From Roseicyclus sp041163945 (GTDB lineage: Bacteria; Pseudomonadota; Alphaproteobacteria; Rhodobacterales; Rhodobacteraceae): DNA of 12,970 nucleotides. This document shows, piece after piece, positions 7,387 to 12,970 of the stretch (the stretch's first letter is position 1; each line of letters starts with the position of its first letter). The position numbers and the translations under genes are program-made. Below the pieces are notes generated by a model, which saw only the letters and a list, made by a program, of their open reading frames with translations, was not told the origin of the DNA and searched no databases. The stretch covers positions 1-12,970 of the forward strand of contig JBEAQJ010000007.1 of the NCBI GenBank assembly GCA_041163945.1, read 5' to 3'.

Positions 7387-8529
7387 CTAGGTCGCCATGT
7401 CGTCGCGGTGCACAAGCGCCGCGCGCCCCGGATAGCCAAGAATGGCGGCAATTTCATCCGAGCGATGCCCCGCGATGGCGCGCGCCTCGGCGGCGGTGTA
7501 GCGGCTCAACCCCAAGCCCAGCCGCGCCCCATCGGGCCCTTCAAGGGCCACGGGATCACCGCGCTGGAAATCGCCCGTGACCGTCACGACCCCCGCCGGC
7601 AACAACGACTTGCCCCGCGCCATGGCCAGCGCGGCGCCGGGATCAAGCCGCAGCACGCCCTTGGGCTTCATCGCCGAAATCCACGCCTTGCGCGCTGTCT
7701 GCGGGTCGAGCGTGGCCGTGAACCATGTCACGCGCGCGCCTTGGGTGATGGCCGCCAAGGGGTTCAGCCCGGCCCCTTGGGCGATGGCCATGGCGCAGCC
7801 TGCCGCCGTTGCGGTGCGTGCAGCCATCAGCTTGGTCTTCATGCCGCCCTTGGACAGGCCCGTGCCCGCATCGCCCGCCATTGCCTCGATCGCGGGGGTG
7901 ATGGCGTCGACCACCGGCAGATGCCGGGCGGTTGCGTCTTCGCGTGGATTGGCGGTGTAGAGCCCGTCGATGTCGGACAACAGCACGCAGACATCCGCCC
8001 CCGCCATCACCGCCACATTGGCCGCCAGGCGGTCATTGTCGCCGTAGCGGATTTCGTCGGTGGCGATGGTGTCGTTTTCATTGACGATGGGCACGGCCCC
8101 GCGCGCCAGCAGCGCGGCAAAGGTGGCGCGCGTGTTCAGGTAACGGCGGCGGTCGGCGCTGTCATCAAGCGTCAGCAAGATCTGGGCGGCCACGATCCCA
8201 TGCGGTTCCAGCGCCGCCTCATAGGCGCGCGCCAGACGGATCTGGCCCACCGCCGCGGCGGCCTGTGCCTCATCCAGCGACAAGGCGCCCTGCCCCAAGG
8301 TCAGAACGTTGCGCCCCAAGGCGATCGAGCCCGACGAGACCAAGATCACATCCATGCCGCCCGCCTTGAGCTGGGCGACATCGGCGGCCAGCGCTTGCAG
8401 CCATTCGACCCTGAGCGCGCCGCTGACCGGATCGACCAGCAGCGCCGAGCCGATCTTGACCACAAGCCGCCGGGCCTGTGTCAGTGCGGGGATCGCGGCA
8501 TCTGCGGCGGGGTTGGTCAGGGATGCCAC
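7387..8529 (-). CDS. proB: Glutamate 5-kinase ProB with PUA domain
   Basis: First and usually proline-inhibited enzyme of proline synthesis: ATP-dependent phosphorylation of glutamate on the gamma carboxylate. The 380-residue protein has an amino-acid-kinase domain (about 18-275) and a C-terminal PUA domain (about 290-370). Motifs seen are VVKIGSALLV near residue 23, SSGSIALG, NENDTIATDEIRYGDNDRLA, LLSDIDGLY, and GTGLSKGGMKTKLMAAR. The start is GTG at 8529, with GAGGA about nine bases before it. This start lies inside the end of obgE, giving a 13-base overlap, a sign of translational coupling. The ABM-like gene follows 11 bases after the stop. No residue anomalies were noticed. Confidence 0.96.
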   Translation of the reverse strand: MASLTNPAADAAIPALTQARRLVVKIGSALLVDPVSGALRVEWLQALAADVAQLKAGGMDVILVSSGSIALGRNVLTLGQGALSLDEAQAAAAVGQIRLARAYEAALEPHGIVAAQILLTLDDSADRRRYLNTRATFAALLARGAVPIVNENDTIATDEIRYGDNDRLAANVAVMAGADVCVLLSDIDGLYTANPREDATARHLPVVDAITPAIEAMAGDAGTGLSKGGMKTKLMAARTATAAGCAMAIAQGAGLNPLAAITQGARVTWFTATLDPQTARKAWISAMKPKGVLRLDPGAALAMARGKSLLPAGVVTVTGDFQRGDPVALEGPDGARLGLGLSRYTAAEARAIAGHRSDEIAAILGYPGRAALVHRDDMAT

Positions 8530-9554
8530 GGCTGTGGATCCTCGCGGTGGATGCGCATGCGCAAACGCCCCGCATCGATCTGGGCGCGCAGGGCGCGCAG
8601 CACCTCGGTCAGGCCCGTGCGCGCGACGCCGGACAAAAGCATCACCGCCCCGCCCGAGGCTTGCGCCAAGGCCGCGCGTTTTTCGGCGATCTCGTCGTCG
8701 GTCAGCGCATCGATCTTGTTCAGCGCGGTCACGCGTGGTTTGCCCGCCAGCGCGCCGCCATAGGCCTCCAACTCGGCGATGATGACGGCGTAATCGCCCA
8801 CCACATCATCGGATGTGCCATCGACCAGATGCAGCAGCACCGCGCAGCGTTCGACATGGCCCAAAAACAGATCGCCCAAACCCCGCCCTTCATGCGCGCC
8901 TTCGATCAGGCCGGGGATGTCGGCCACGACGAATTCCACATTGTCGACCCCCACCACGCCAAGATTGGGATGCAGCGTCGTAAAGGGATAATCGGCGATC
9001 TTGGGGCGCGCATTGGATGTCGCGGCCAGAAAGGTGGATTTCCCGGCATTGGGCAGCCCCAAAAGACCCACATCCGCGATCAGCTTCAACCGCAGCCACA
9101 AGGTGCGCTCGACCCCTTCCTGGCCGGGGTTGGCGCGGCGGGGGGCCTGGTTGGTGGCGGTCTTGAAATGCAGGTTGCCCCAGCCGCCATTGCCGCCCTT
9201 GGCCAACAGCACGCGGCTGCCCACCTCGGTCAGGTCGGCGATGACGGTCTCTTCGTCTTCGTCCAGGATCTCGGTTCCCGCCGGCACGCGCAGCACGATG
9301 TCGTCGCCATCCTTGCCCGACCTTTGGCGGCCCATGCCCGGCTGGCCGCTTTTGGCAAAGAAATGCGGCTGGTAGCGAAAATCGATCAAGGTGTTCAACC
9401 CGTCGACCGCTTCGGCCCAGACATCGCCGCCCGAACCGCCATCACCGCCATCGGGGCCGCCGTTTTCGACGAATTTCTCGCGCCGGAACGACACGCAGCC
9501 GCCGCCGCCGGAACCGGAGCGGATGTAAACCTTGGCAAGATCGAGAAACTTCAT
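8517..9554 (-). CDS. obgE: Obg-family GTPase ObgE/CgtA
   Basis: Essential GTPase associated with the large ribosomal subunit and the stringent response. The 345-residue protein has the glycine-rich Obg domain (1-158, with IRSGSGGGGCVSF and NGGPDGGDGGSGGDVW) and a G domain with G1 GLPNAGKS (166-173), G2 YPFTTL (189-194), G3 DIPG (212-215), G4 NKID (279-282) and G5 SGVA (308-311). It lacks the C-terminal OCT domain of Gram-positive homologues. ATG 9554 (MKFLDLAKVYIR) is chosen although the frame is open to 9602, because family members begin here and CAGG stands seven bases upstream. The stop overlaps the proB start by 13 bases. It is preceded by the acetyltransferase gene with a 108-base gap that may hold its promoter. 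Confidence 0.97.
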   Translation of the reverse strand: MKFLDLAKVYIRSGSGGGGCVSFRREKFVENGGPDGGDGGSGGDVWAEAVDGLNTLIDFRYQPHFFAKSGQPGMGRQRSGKDGDDIVLRVPAGTEILDEDEETVIADLTEVGSRVLLAKGGNGGWGNLHFKTATNQAPRRANPGQEGVERTLWLRLKLIADVGLLGLPNAGKSTFLAATSNARPKIADYPFTTLHPNLGVVGVDNVEFVVADIPGLIEGAHEGRGLGDLFLGHVERCAVLLHLVDGTSDDVVGDYAVIIAELEAYGGALAGKPRVTALNKIDALTDDEIAEKRAALAQASGGAVMLLSGVARTGLTEVLRALRAQIDAGRLRMRIHREDPQPWHP

Positions 9555-9662
9555 TCTGCGGCCTGTTCTAGCATGGGACCGGCACGGGTATCGACAAGAC
9601 ACAAGGCCGGACAGTCCCGAGGGCCAAGCCCCCGGAGGTTTCGATACACCGGCCGGGTGGGA

Positions 9663-10202
9663 TTATGCCAGCCGTTTCAGATAGGTCCATGTCGCAACCT
9701 TGGCGCCGCGCGCCACGCTAAACGCCTCGGCGTCGCCCAGGTAATCAAAGCCCGCATTGGTCAGCACGCGCGCCGAGCCGGGGTTATCCTGAAACACGCT
9801 GGCGAAAATGGTCTTGTTGGCCAGCGGGTTGGCCGCGATCAGCGCCTTGACGGCATCCGATGCAAGCCCGGTGTTCCACATCGCGGGGGCCACCCAATAG
9901 CCGATTTCCGATTGATGGCGGTCGATTTCCTTCAACGTGATCGTGCCGTTCAGCTCGGCGCCACCCATTTCGGTCGCATCCATCGCCCAGGTGAATTCCG
10001 TGCGGTCGGGCCGGGTGACGCGGGCCACGAATTGTTCGGCCGCCCCGGGCGGATAGGGATGCGGGATCGAGGTGGTCATCTGGGCCACCCGCCGATCCGA
10101 GGCATACAACGTCAACAGCCCCACATCCGACGCGCGCAGCGGACGCAAGATCATCCGCGCGGTTTCGATCACCGGCTGCGCGACGATGGTTTCCTGTTTC
10201 AT
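9663..10202 (-). CDS. GNAT family acetyltransferase, RimJ/RimL type
   Basis: Acetyl-CoA-dependent N-acetyltransferase of unknown substrate. The 179-residue protein shows the RimJ/RimL-like plan: ETARMILRPLRASDV at 13-27, the central strand and helix EIGYWVAPAMWNTGLASDAVKAL (99-121), and FQDNPGSARVLTNAGFDYLG (137-156). In the acetyl-CoA pyrophosphate loop the common R-G-x-G pattern is replaced by WNTGLA, which is tolerated in this subfamily. ATG 10202 is chosen over the upstream ATG 10271 because AAGGAG at 10211-10216 stands eight bases before it and the extra residues do not resemble the family. It lies between rpmA and obgE, a place where Rhodobacterales often carry an acetyltransferase. A strong terminator upstream means it needs its own promoter, which I cannot identify. 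Confidence 0.9.
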   Translation of the reverse strand: MKQETIVAQPVIETARMILRPLRASDVGLLTLYASDRRVAQMTTSIPHPYPPGAAEQFVARVTRPDRTEFTWAMDATEMGGAELNGTITLKEIDRHQSEIGYWVAPAMWNTGLASDAVKALIAANPLANKTIFASVFQDNPGSARVLTNAGFDYLGDAEAFSVARGAKVATWTYLKRLA

Positions 10203-10294
10203 CCCGATTTCTCCTTCCACATTTACCCATCCCCACGCCGTATTCAGGTGGGGCGCACGCAGCCATTGCACAAGAATGTCACCAAAACGCGAAA

Positions 10295-10318
10295 GGGGCC
10301 GGCGGATCCGCCGGCCCC
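10295..10318 (-). terminator. Strong palindromic terminator after rpmA
   Basis: A 24-base perfect palindrome with arms GGGGCCGGCG (10295-10304) and CGCCGGCCCC (10309-10318) around GATC. On the minus strand it is followed by TTTCGCGTTTT, a broken T-tail. It begins 31 bases after the rpmA stop and separates the ribosomal operon from the acetyltransferase gene. Confidence 0.85.
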
Positions 10319-10348
10319 TCGAAACTTGTCCCGCTTCGGGATACGGCG

Positions 10349-10618
10349 TTATTCAGCGGCCTCCGCGCGCGGCAGAACCGATACGAAGGTGCGACCCTTC
10401 AGGCCCTTGGCAAAGCTTACGCTGCCTTCGACCACGGCAAAGATCGTGTGATCCTTGCCGATGCCCACGCCGGCGCCGGGGTGCCATTTGGTCCCGCGCT
10501 GGCGCAAGATGATGTTGCCCGGGATCACGGCTTCGCCGCCGAATTTCTTGACGCCCAACCGACGACCCGCGCTGTCGCGGCCGTTGCGGGAGCTACCACC
10601 AGCTTTCTTGTGTGCCAT
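10349..10618 (-). CDS. rpmA: 50S ribosomal protein L27
   Basis: Large-subunit protein whose N-terminus reaches the peptidyl transferase centre. The 89-residue sequence has the canonical start MAHKKAGGSSRNGRDSAGRR and the core GNIILRQRGTKWHPGAGVGI. No Firmicutes-type cleavable N-terminal extension is present. The start at 10618 is fixed by the family N-terminus and by AAGGAG at 10627-10632. It follows rplU by 12 bases and is the last gene of the operon, closed by the palindrome at 10295-10318. Confidence 0.99.
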   Translation of the reverse strand: MAHKKAGGSSRNGRDSAGRRLGVKKFGGEAVIPGNIILRQRGTKWHPGAGVGIGKDHTIFAVVEGSVSFAKGLKGRTFVSVLPRAEAAE

Positions 10619-10626
10619 CTGTCTCT

Positions 10627-10632
10627 CTCCTT
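10627..10632 (-). promoter_or_regulatory. rpmA ribosome binding site overlapping the rplU stop
   Basis: AAGGAG at 10632-10627 shares its first two bases with the rplU TAA (10633-10631) and lies eight bases before the rpmA ATG. Such an overlap favours re-initiation by ribosomes finishing rplU and hence equal output of L21 and L27. Confidence 0.85.
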
Positions 10633-11308
10633 AGCCTGCGATCAGGGCTTTGGCCTGGTCGACCCAACCATCGCGGGCGATCCGGCCCTTCAGGTTCAGC
10701 TTTTCGTCGAAGGCCGCGACATCATCCGCGCTCCAACCGGCGATCTGGGCGAAACTGGTCACGCCACCCTCGATCAGCTTCTTTTCCAACGCCGGGCCGA
10801 CGCCGGTCAATTTCTTCAGATCATCGCCGGCCGCGGCGGCTGCCTTGGGGGCAGCGGCTTTGGGTGCGGCGGCTTTCGGGGCGGCCGCGGCCTTGGGCGC
10901 GGCGCCCTTGTTTGCGGCTGGCGCCATGGCGGCCTTGGCCGCCTTGGGCAGCGAGCCGGTACCGATGGCGGCCTTGACGCCGGTCTTGTCTGCGCCCGAG
11001 GCCAGGATCTCGGTGATGCGCACCAGGGTCAGCTTCTGGCGGTGACCCTTCGTGCGCTGCGACGAATGCTTGCGGCGGCGCTTGACGTAATGGATCAGCT
11101 TTTCACCCTTGATCTGATCGATCACGGTGGCCTGAACCGCCGCGCCGGTGATCATCGGGCTGCCGACGCTGTTGGTTTCGCCACCCAGCATCAGAATTTC
11201 GTTGAATTGGACGGTCTCACCCGCCTCAGCCGCCAGCCGTTCCACGCGCAGGACGTCACCCGCCTGCACCTTGTACTGCTTGCCGCCCGTCTTGAGGACT
11301 GCGAACAT
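10631..11308 (-). CDS. rplU: 50S ribosomal protein L21 with C-terminal helix-hairpin-helix extension
   Basis: Large-subunit ribosomal protein binding 23S rRNA. Residues 1-103 are a normal L21 (MFAVLKTGGKQYKVQAGDVL, then IHYVKRRRKHSSQRTKGHRQ and a final LVRITEI). E. coli L21 stops there with 103 residues, but this protein goes on to 225. Residues 104-160 form an Ala/Lys/Pro linker with repeated PKAAA units. Residues 161-225 form a compact domain starting DDLKKLTGVGPALEKKL, a helix-hairpin-helix pattern, and ending GRIARDGWVDQAKALIAG. From memory, a similar tail occurs on NuoE and other Rhodobacterales proteins. The start has GAAGGA about ten bases upstream. rpmA follows after 12 bases. The frame is unbroken, so this is a true fusion and not a sequencing artefact. 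Confidence 0.96.
   Translation of the reverse strand: MFAVLKTGGKQYKVQAGDVLRVERLAAEAGETVQFNEILMLGGETNSVGSPMITGAAVQATVIDQIKGEKLIHYVKRRRKHSSQRTKGHRQKLTLVRITEILASGADKTGVKAAIGTGSLPKAAKAAMAPAANKGAAPKAAAAPKAAAPKAAAPKAAAAAGDDLKKLTGVGPALEKKLIEGGVTSFAQIAGWSADDVAAFDEKLNLKGRIARDGWVDQAKALIAG
10829..10897 (-). repeat. Low-complexity PKAAA-coding repeat in the rplU linker
   Basis: Codons for residues 138-160 of L21 encode repeated PKAAA/PKAAAA units (PKAAAAPKAAAPKAAAPK). The DNA alternates GCC/GCG-type alanine codons with AAG and CCC, a short degenerate tandem repeat. Such stretches can vary in copy number between strains. Confidence 0.7.
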
Positions 11309-11416
11309 CGCAATCGGTTCCTTCTTGTTTCCCGCGCCCTGTGGCCCCTGCGGTTGCAGATGTTTCGGGGCAAACCCCGCCTCGGGCAGCGCGCCCCGTT
11401 CGGGACGTGTGTCATA

Positions 11417-11448
11417 CCAAAATCCAAAGCCGCCCGGTTGGGGGCGGC
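11417..11448 (-). terminator. Terminator downstream of the DUF2059 gene
   Basis: GCCGCCC (11429-11435) and GGGCGGC (11442-11448) make a perfect 7-bp stem with a six-base loop, followed on the minus strand by TTTGGATTTTGG (11428-11417). It lies about 100 bases after the DUF2059 stop and about 110 bases before rplU. The rest of the 238-base spacer holds a small hairpin (CGGGG/CCCCG, 11366-11379) in what would be the rplU leader. Confidence 0.65.
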
Positions 11449-11460
11449 GACGGAAGCCTG

Positions 11461-11489
11461 CGTGTGCCCGAAACCCGCCCGGCTGTCAA
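11461..11489 (-). promoter_or_regulatory. Possible promoter with consensus -35, doubtful
   Basis: TTGACA on the minus strand at 11489-11484 is a perfect -35 hexamer, but the hexamer 17 bases on is CACACG (11466-11461), a poor -10. If used for rplU, the transcript would run at once into the hairpin at 11417-11448. The -35 match may be chance. Confidence 0.3.
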
Positions 11490-11546
11490 GCGCACAAGGC
11501 CCGTCTCTGGGCCCGTCCCCGGTCCCATCCCCGGTGCTGGCCGCGG

Positions 11547-12458
11547 TCAGGTGTCTTCGCCCGCGATGAAACCCGCCGCGGCCCGCCCCAGATCGGCGCT
11601 GATCGCTTCGAACAGCGCGTCAAAGCCCACAAACAGCGCGGCGTTCAACGCCTGACCCGCAGGGGTTTCGGATATCGCGATATAGGCCTCCAGGTCGGCA
11701 TCGCTCAGGTCTTCGTAGGCCAGCGTTTGAAAGCCGAACAGCCATTCAAGCGTATCGGCGCGAATTTCGGGTTCCTGGCCCCAGACCTCGGCCAGCATCA
11801 TCGCTTCGGGAATGGGCGCGGGAAAGGCGCCGGCATCCGACAGCGCACGATAAAAGGCAAAGTTGGAATTCAGCGCCCCCGACACGTTGCGTTCCACCAG
11901 ATCGTTGACAGCAATGAACCGGGTCAACTGGGCGATGCGCGGGTGGCCATCGGCGGCGCGGCGCTGGGCCAATTCGCTGGCGGCATCCTCGATGGTCGTG
12001 TCCAGAAAGGCGCGCCGCGCCGCGGTTTCGCCGGCGGCAATGCGCTGGCCCAATTCACTGTCGAAAAACGCAGCCAGCGTGGCGATCTGTTCGGCGCTCA
12101 AGCGTTCGGCGGGAAATGCCGCCTCGAAGCGCGACACCATGCGGTCGCCGTCATAGATGCTGGCGGCCATTGCCAGCCACGCGCTGCCCCCCTTGCCGGC
12201 GAACAGATCGGCCTCAAGATCGGGGGCGCCGGCCAAGCCTTCGGCGGCCATGATGTTGAGCACCTCGTAAATGCCCATGGCCTGCAACAGCACGTGAAGC
12301 TCGGCCGACACGGGCCCTTGCGCGCTGCCGGGCGACTCGGCCGCGGGGGCCGGCTGGGCGGGCGCTGTTTGCGCCGACATCGGCCGTGCCGCGAAAAAGC
12401 TGATGCTGGCGACAAGCAAGACCGCAAGCGTAAGCCCGCGGGCCAGGGGGCGGATCAT
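11547..12458 (-). CDS. Exported DUF2059 domain protein
   Basis: A 303-residue protein of unknown function, probably periplasmic. Residues 1-29 form a signal peptide (Arg3, Arg8, hydrophobic 9-23, likely cleavage after PMSA) without a lipobox, followed by an Ala/Pro-rich linker to about 50. The mature part is mostly helical. Two stretches have the DUF2059 signature of a helix ending in G-Q: LSAEQIATLAAFFDSELGQR (120-139) and LSDADLEAYIAISETPAGQA (251-270), so the domain may be present twice. ATG 12458 is preferred since AGGA at 12467-12470 stands eight bases before it; ATG 12464 is too close to that site, and the frame open to 12566 has no support. The gene is divergent from the tRNA-Ser gene and stands alone. 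The family is known only as a domain of unknown function. Confidence 0.82.
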   Translation of the reverse strand: MIRPLARGLTLAVLLVASISFFAARPMSAQTAPAQPAPAAESPGSAQGPVSAELHVLLQAMGIYEVLNIMAAEGLAGAPDLEADLFAGKGGSAWLAMAASIYDGDRMVSRFEAAFPAERLSAEQIATLAAFFDSELGQRIAAGETAARRAFLDTTIEDAASELAQRRAADGHPRIAQLTRFIAVNDLVERNVSGALNSNFAFYRALSDAGAFPAPIPEAMMLAEVWGQEPEIRADTLEWLFGFQTLAYEDLSDADLEAYIAISETPAGQALNAALFVGFDALFEAISADLGRAAAGFIAGEDT

Positions 12459-12577
12459 GACCATCTTCCTGAAGCAAACGAAACCTGTCTGGATAGATGG
12501 ATCATTCCGGCGCCAATTTCCACCGTTGCGCCAAACCATCGCGCGAAGGTGAACACCACCCCCCAAGCACGAGCCCC

Positions 12578-12606
12578 TTGCGCGCCCCGGCCACTGCCGC
12601 TAAATG
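12578..12606 (+). promoter_or_regulatory. Candidate promoter of tRNA-Ser
   Basis: TTGCGC (12578-12583), a 17-base spacer and TAAATG (12601-12606) give a weak but correctly spaced promoter, with transcription expected near 12612, about 23 bases before the tRNA. The spacer 12459-12634 between the tRNA and the DUF2059 gene must hold promoters for both directions; I cannot place the leftward one. Confidence 0.35.
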
Positions 12607-12634
12607 CCCGCCCACTGACCCTGACCCAAAGCGC

Positions 12635-12724
12635 GGAGAGGTGCCGGAGCGGTCGAACGGGGCGGTCTCGAAAACCGTTGTGGGTGCAAGCCCACCCAGG
12701 GTTCGAATCCCTGTCTCTCCGCCA
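12635..12724 (+). tRNA. tRNA-Ser (anticodon CGA), CCA encoded
   Basis: A 90-base class II tRNA. The acceptor stem GGAGAGG (12635-12641) pairs with TCTCTCC (12714-12720), with one G-T pair, followed by discriminator G and encoded CCA (12721-12724). The anticodon loop CTCGAAA carries CGA at 12669-12671, which reads UCG serine codons. A long variable arm (GTGGG/CCCAC) is typical of serine tRNAs. The T arm is CAGGG-TTCGAAT-CCCTG at 12697-12713. No intron or damage is seen. Confidence 0.98.
12704..12724 (+). other. Candidate integration (att) site at the tRNA-Ser 3' end
   Basis: Tyrosine integrases often target the T loop to 3' end of tRNA genes and keep the gene whole. Here the sequence beyond 12724 turns AT-rich at once and carries tandem and inverted repeats unlike the high-GC left side. 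No second copy of the tRNA end and no integrase gene are in the window, so the site is only a proposal. Confidence 0.35.
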
Positions 12725-12741
12725 CTTTGCTTTTTTCTTTT

Positions 12742-12767
12742 AAAATTAAAGACTTAAGGGGTAAGTC
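12742..12767 (-). terminator. Weak leftward hairpin with T-rich tail
   Basis: GACTTA (12751-12756) and TAAGTC (12762-12767) form a 6-bp stem with a five-base loop. Read on the minus strand it is followed by TTTAATTTT, so it could end transcripts coming from the right. On the plus strand, the T-run TTTTTTCTTTT (12731-12741) just after the tRNA could help end the tRNA transcript. Confidence 0.35.
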
Positions 12768-12778
12768 AGAGAAGAAAA

Positions 12779-12816
12779 CCCCACACGTTTTCCCCACACG
12801 TTTGTCCCACACAGTG
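12779..12816. repeat. Three tandem 13-bp repeats downstream of tRNA-Ser
   Basis: CCCCACACGTTTT (12779-12791), CCCCACACGTTTG (12792-12804) and the diverged TCCCACACAGTG (12805-12816) follow head to tail. Repeats of this type next to a tRNA 3' end recall arm-type binding sites of tyrosine integrases. The period and the match are visible; the function is inferred. Confidence 0.8.
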
Positions 12817-12925
12817 TTGGCTGACTGGCAGGGCGACAGGTCCAAACAAAATTCTTGTGTTGGATTGCGAGGTCGAAACCCCATAGGCCGGATTCATCCC
12901 CTCAGACTCTATAGGGGCCCCATGG

Positions 12926-12970
12926 GGGTAGACCTGCCGATGACGGCAGAAGTAGTGATCTGTTCTACCC
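12926..12970. repeat. Nested inverted repeats at the right edge
   Basis: Outer arms GGGTAGA (12926-12932) and TCTACCC (12964-12970) are perfect complements and may extend past the window. Inside them CTGCCG (12934-12939) and CGGCAG (12944-12949) form a second perfect stem with a four-base loop. Just to the left are the overlapping palindromes GGGGCCCC (12914-12921) and CCCCATGGGG (12918-12927). The rest of 12817-12913 shows no gene that I can support. Confidence 0.6.

Noticed and set aside
4352..7390. Plus-strand open frame of about 1,000 codons
   Set aside because: It lies antisense to the PLP enzyme, proA and the ABM-like gene, is rich in His, Arg, Gln and Gly without domain patterns, and exists because high-GC minus-strand codons create few stops.
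9588..9647. Inverted repeat GTATCGA/TCGATAC between the acetyltransferase and obgE
   Set aside because: Seven base pairs across a 46-base gap can arise by chance and no T-tail is present; I would not call a function.
8478..10451. Plus-strand open frame of 657 codons, and others of the same type at 1120-2412 and 7345-8763
   Set aside because: They are antisense to obgE, proB, pstS and the acetyltransferase, which are well supported, and their products have no recognisable motifs.
11463..11546. Possible small gene in the DUF2059-rplU spacer
   Set aside because: No frame there has both a plausible ribosome site and a coding pattern like the neighbours.
12600..12884. Minus-strand open frame over the tRNA
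   Set aside because: Its only familiar segment (RQGFEPWVGLHPQRFSRPPR) is the antisense translation of the serine tRNA itself, a common false annotation.
1..12970. CRISPR array, defence genes or a complete insertion sequence
   Set aside because: No regularly spaced repeats, no cas-like or transposase-like products were seen on either strand.

Overview
The window is a piece of a high-GC alphaproteobacterial chromosome, most likely Rhodobacteraceae (Rhodobacterales). The grounds are the gene order (phoR-pstS-pstC; rplU-rpmA-GNAT-obgE-proB-proA), an L21 protein with a long Ala/Lys/Pro linker and helix-hairpin-helix tail, an Obg protein without a C-terminal extension, and a DUF2059 lipoprotein-free exported protein. 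Nearly all genes lie on the minus strand; the exceptions are one small gene at 3760-4179 and a tRNA-Ser near the right end.

Reading leftwards from 3568, the first block is the phosphate-starvation cluster. It holds the sensor kinase gene phoR, then pstS behind a three-fold PhoB-type box, then a strong hairpin with a short T-run, then pstC, which runs off the left edge. Further pst genes, phoU and phoB would be expected beyond position 1 but are not visible.

The middle holds a small plus-strand gene of unknown function (3760-4179), convergent with a transsulfuration-family PLP enzyme (4208-5395). That enzyme has a perfect 8-bp dyad just upstream of its start. Next comes the operon obgE-proB-ABM-like gene-proA, closed by a hairpin that abuts the proA stop codon. 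ProB and ProA catalyse the first two steps of proline synthesis from glutamate; the small dimeric alpha/beta-barrel-like protein between them is the unusual member.

To the right are a RimJ/RimL-type acetyltransferase gene and the ribosomal protein operon rplU-rpmA, each with clear Shine-Dalgarno signals and a strong palindromic terminator after rpmA. A secreted DUF2059 protein gene (11547-12458) is divergent from tRNA-Ser(CGA) at 12635-12724. Directly after the tRNA the composition becomes AT-rich and there are three 13-bp tandem repeats and several inverted repeats. This looks like the edge of an island integrated at the tRNA 3' end, although no integrase is in the window.

Most of the window is ordinary core genome. 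I found no defence system, CRISPR array or complete mobile element. The most interesting points are the tRNA-Ser junction, the L21 fusion, the extra gene between proB and proA, the kinase with no membrane segments, and the putative operator before the PLP enzyme.
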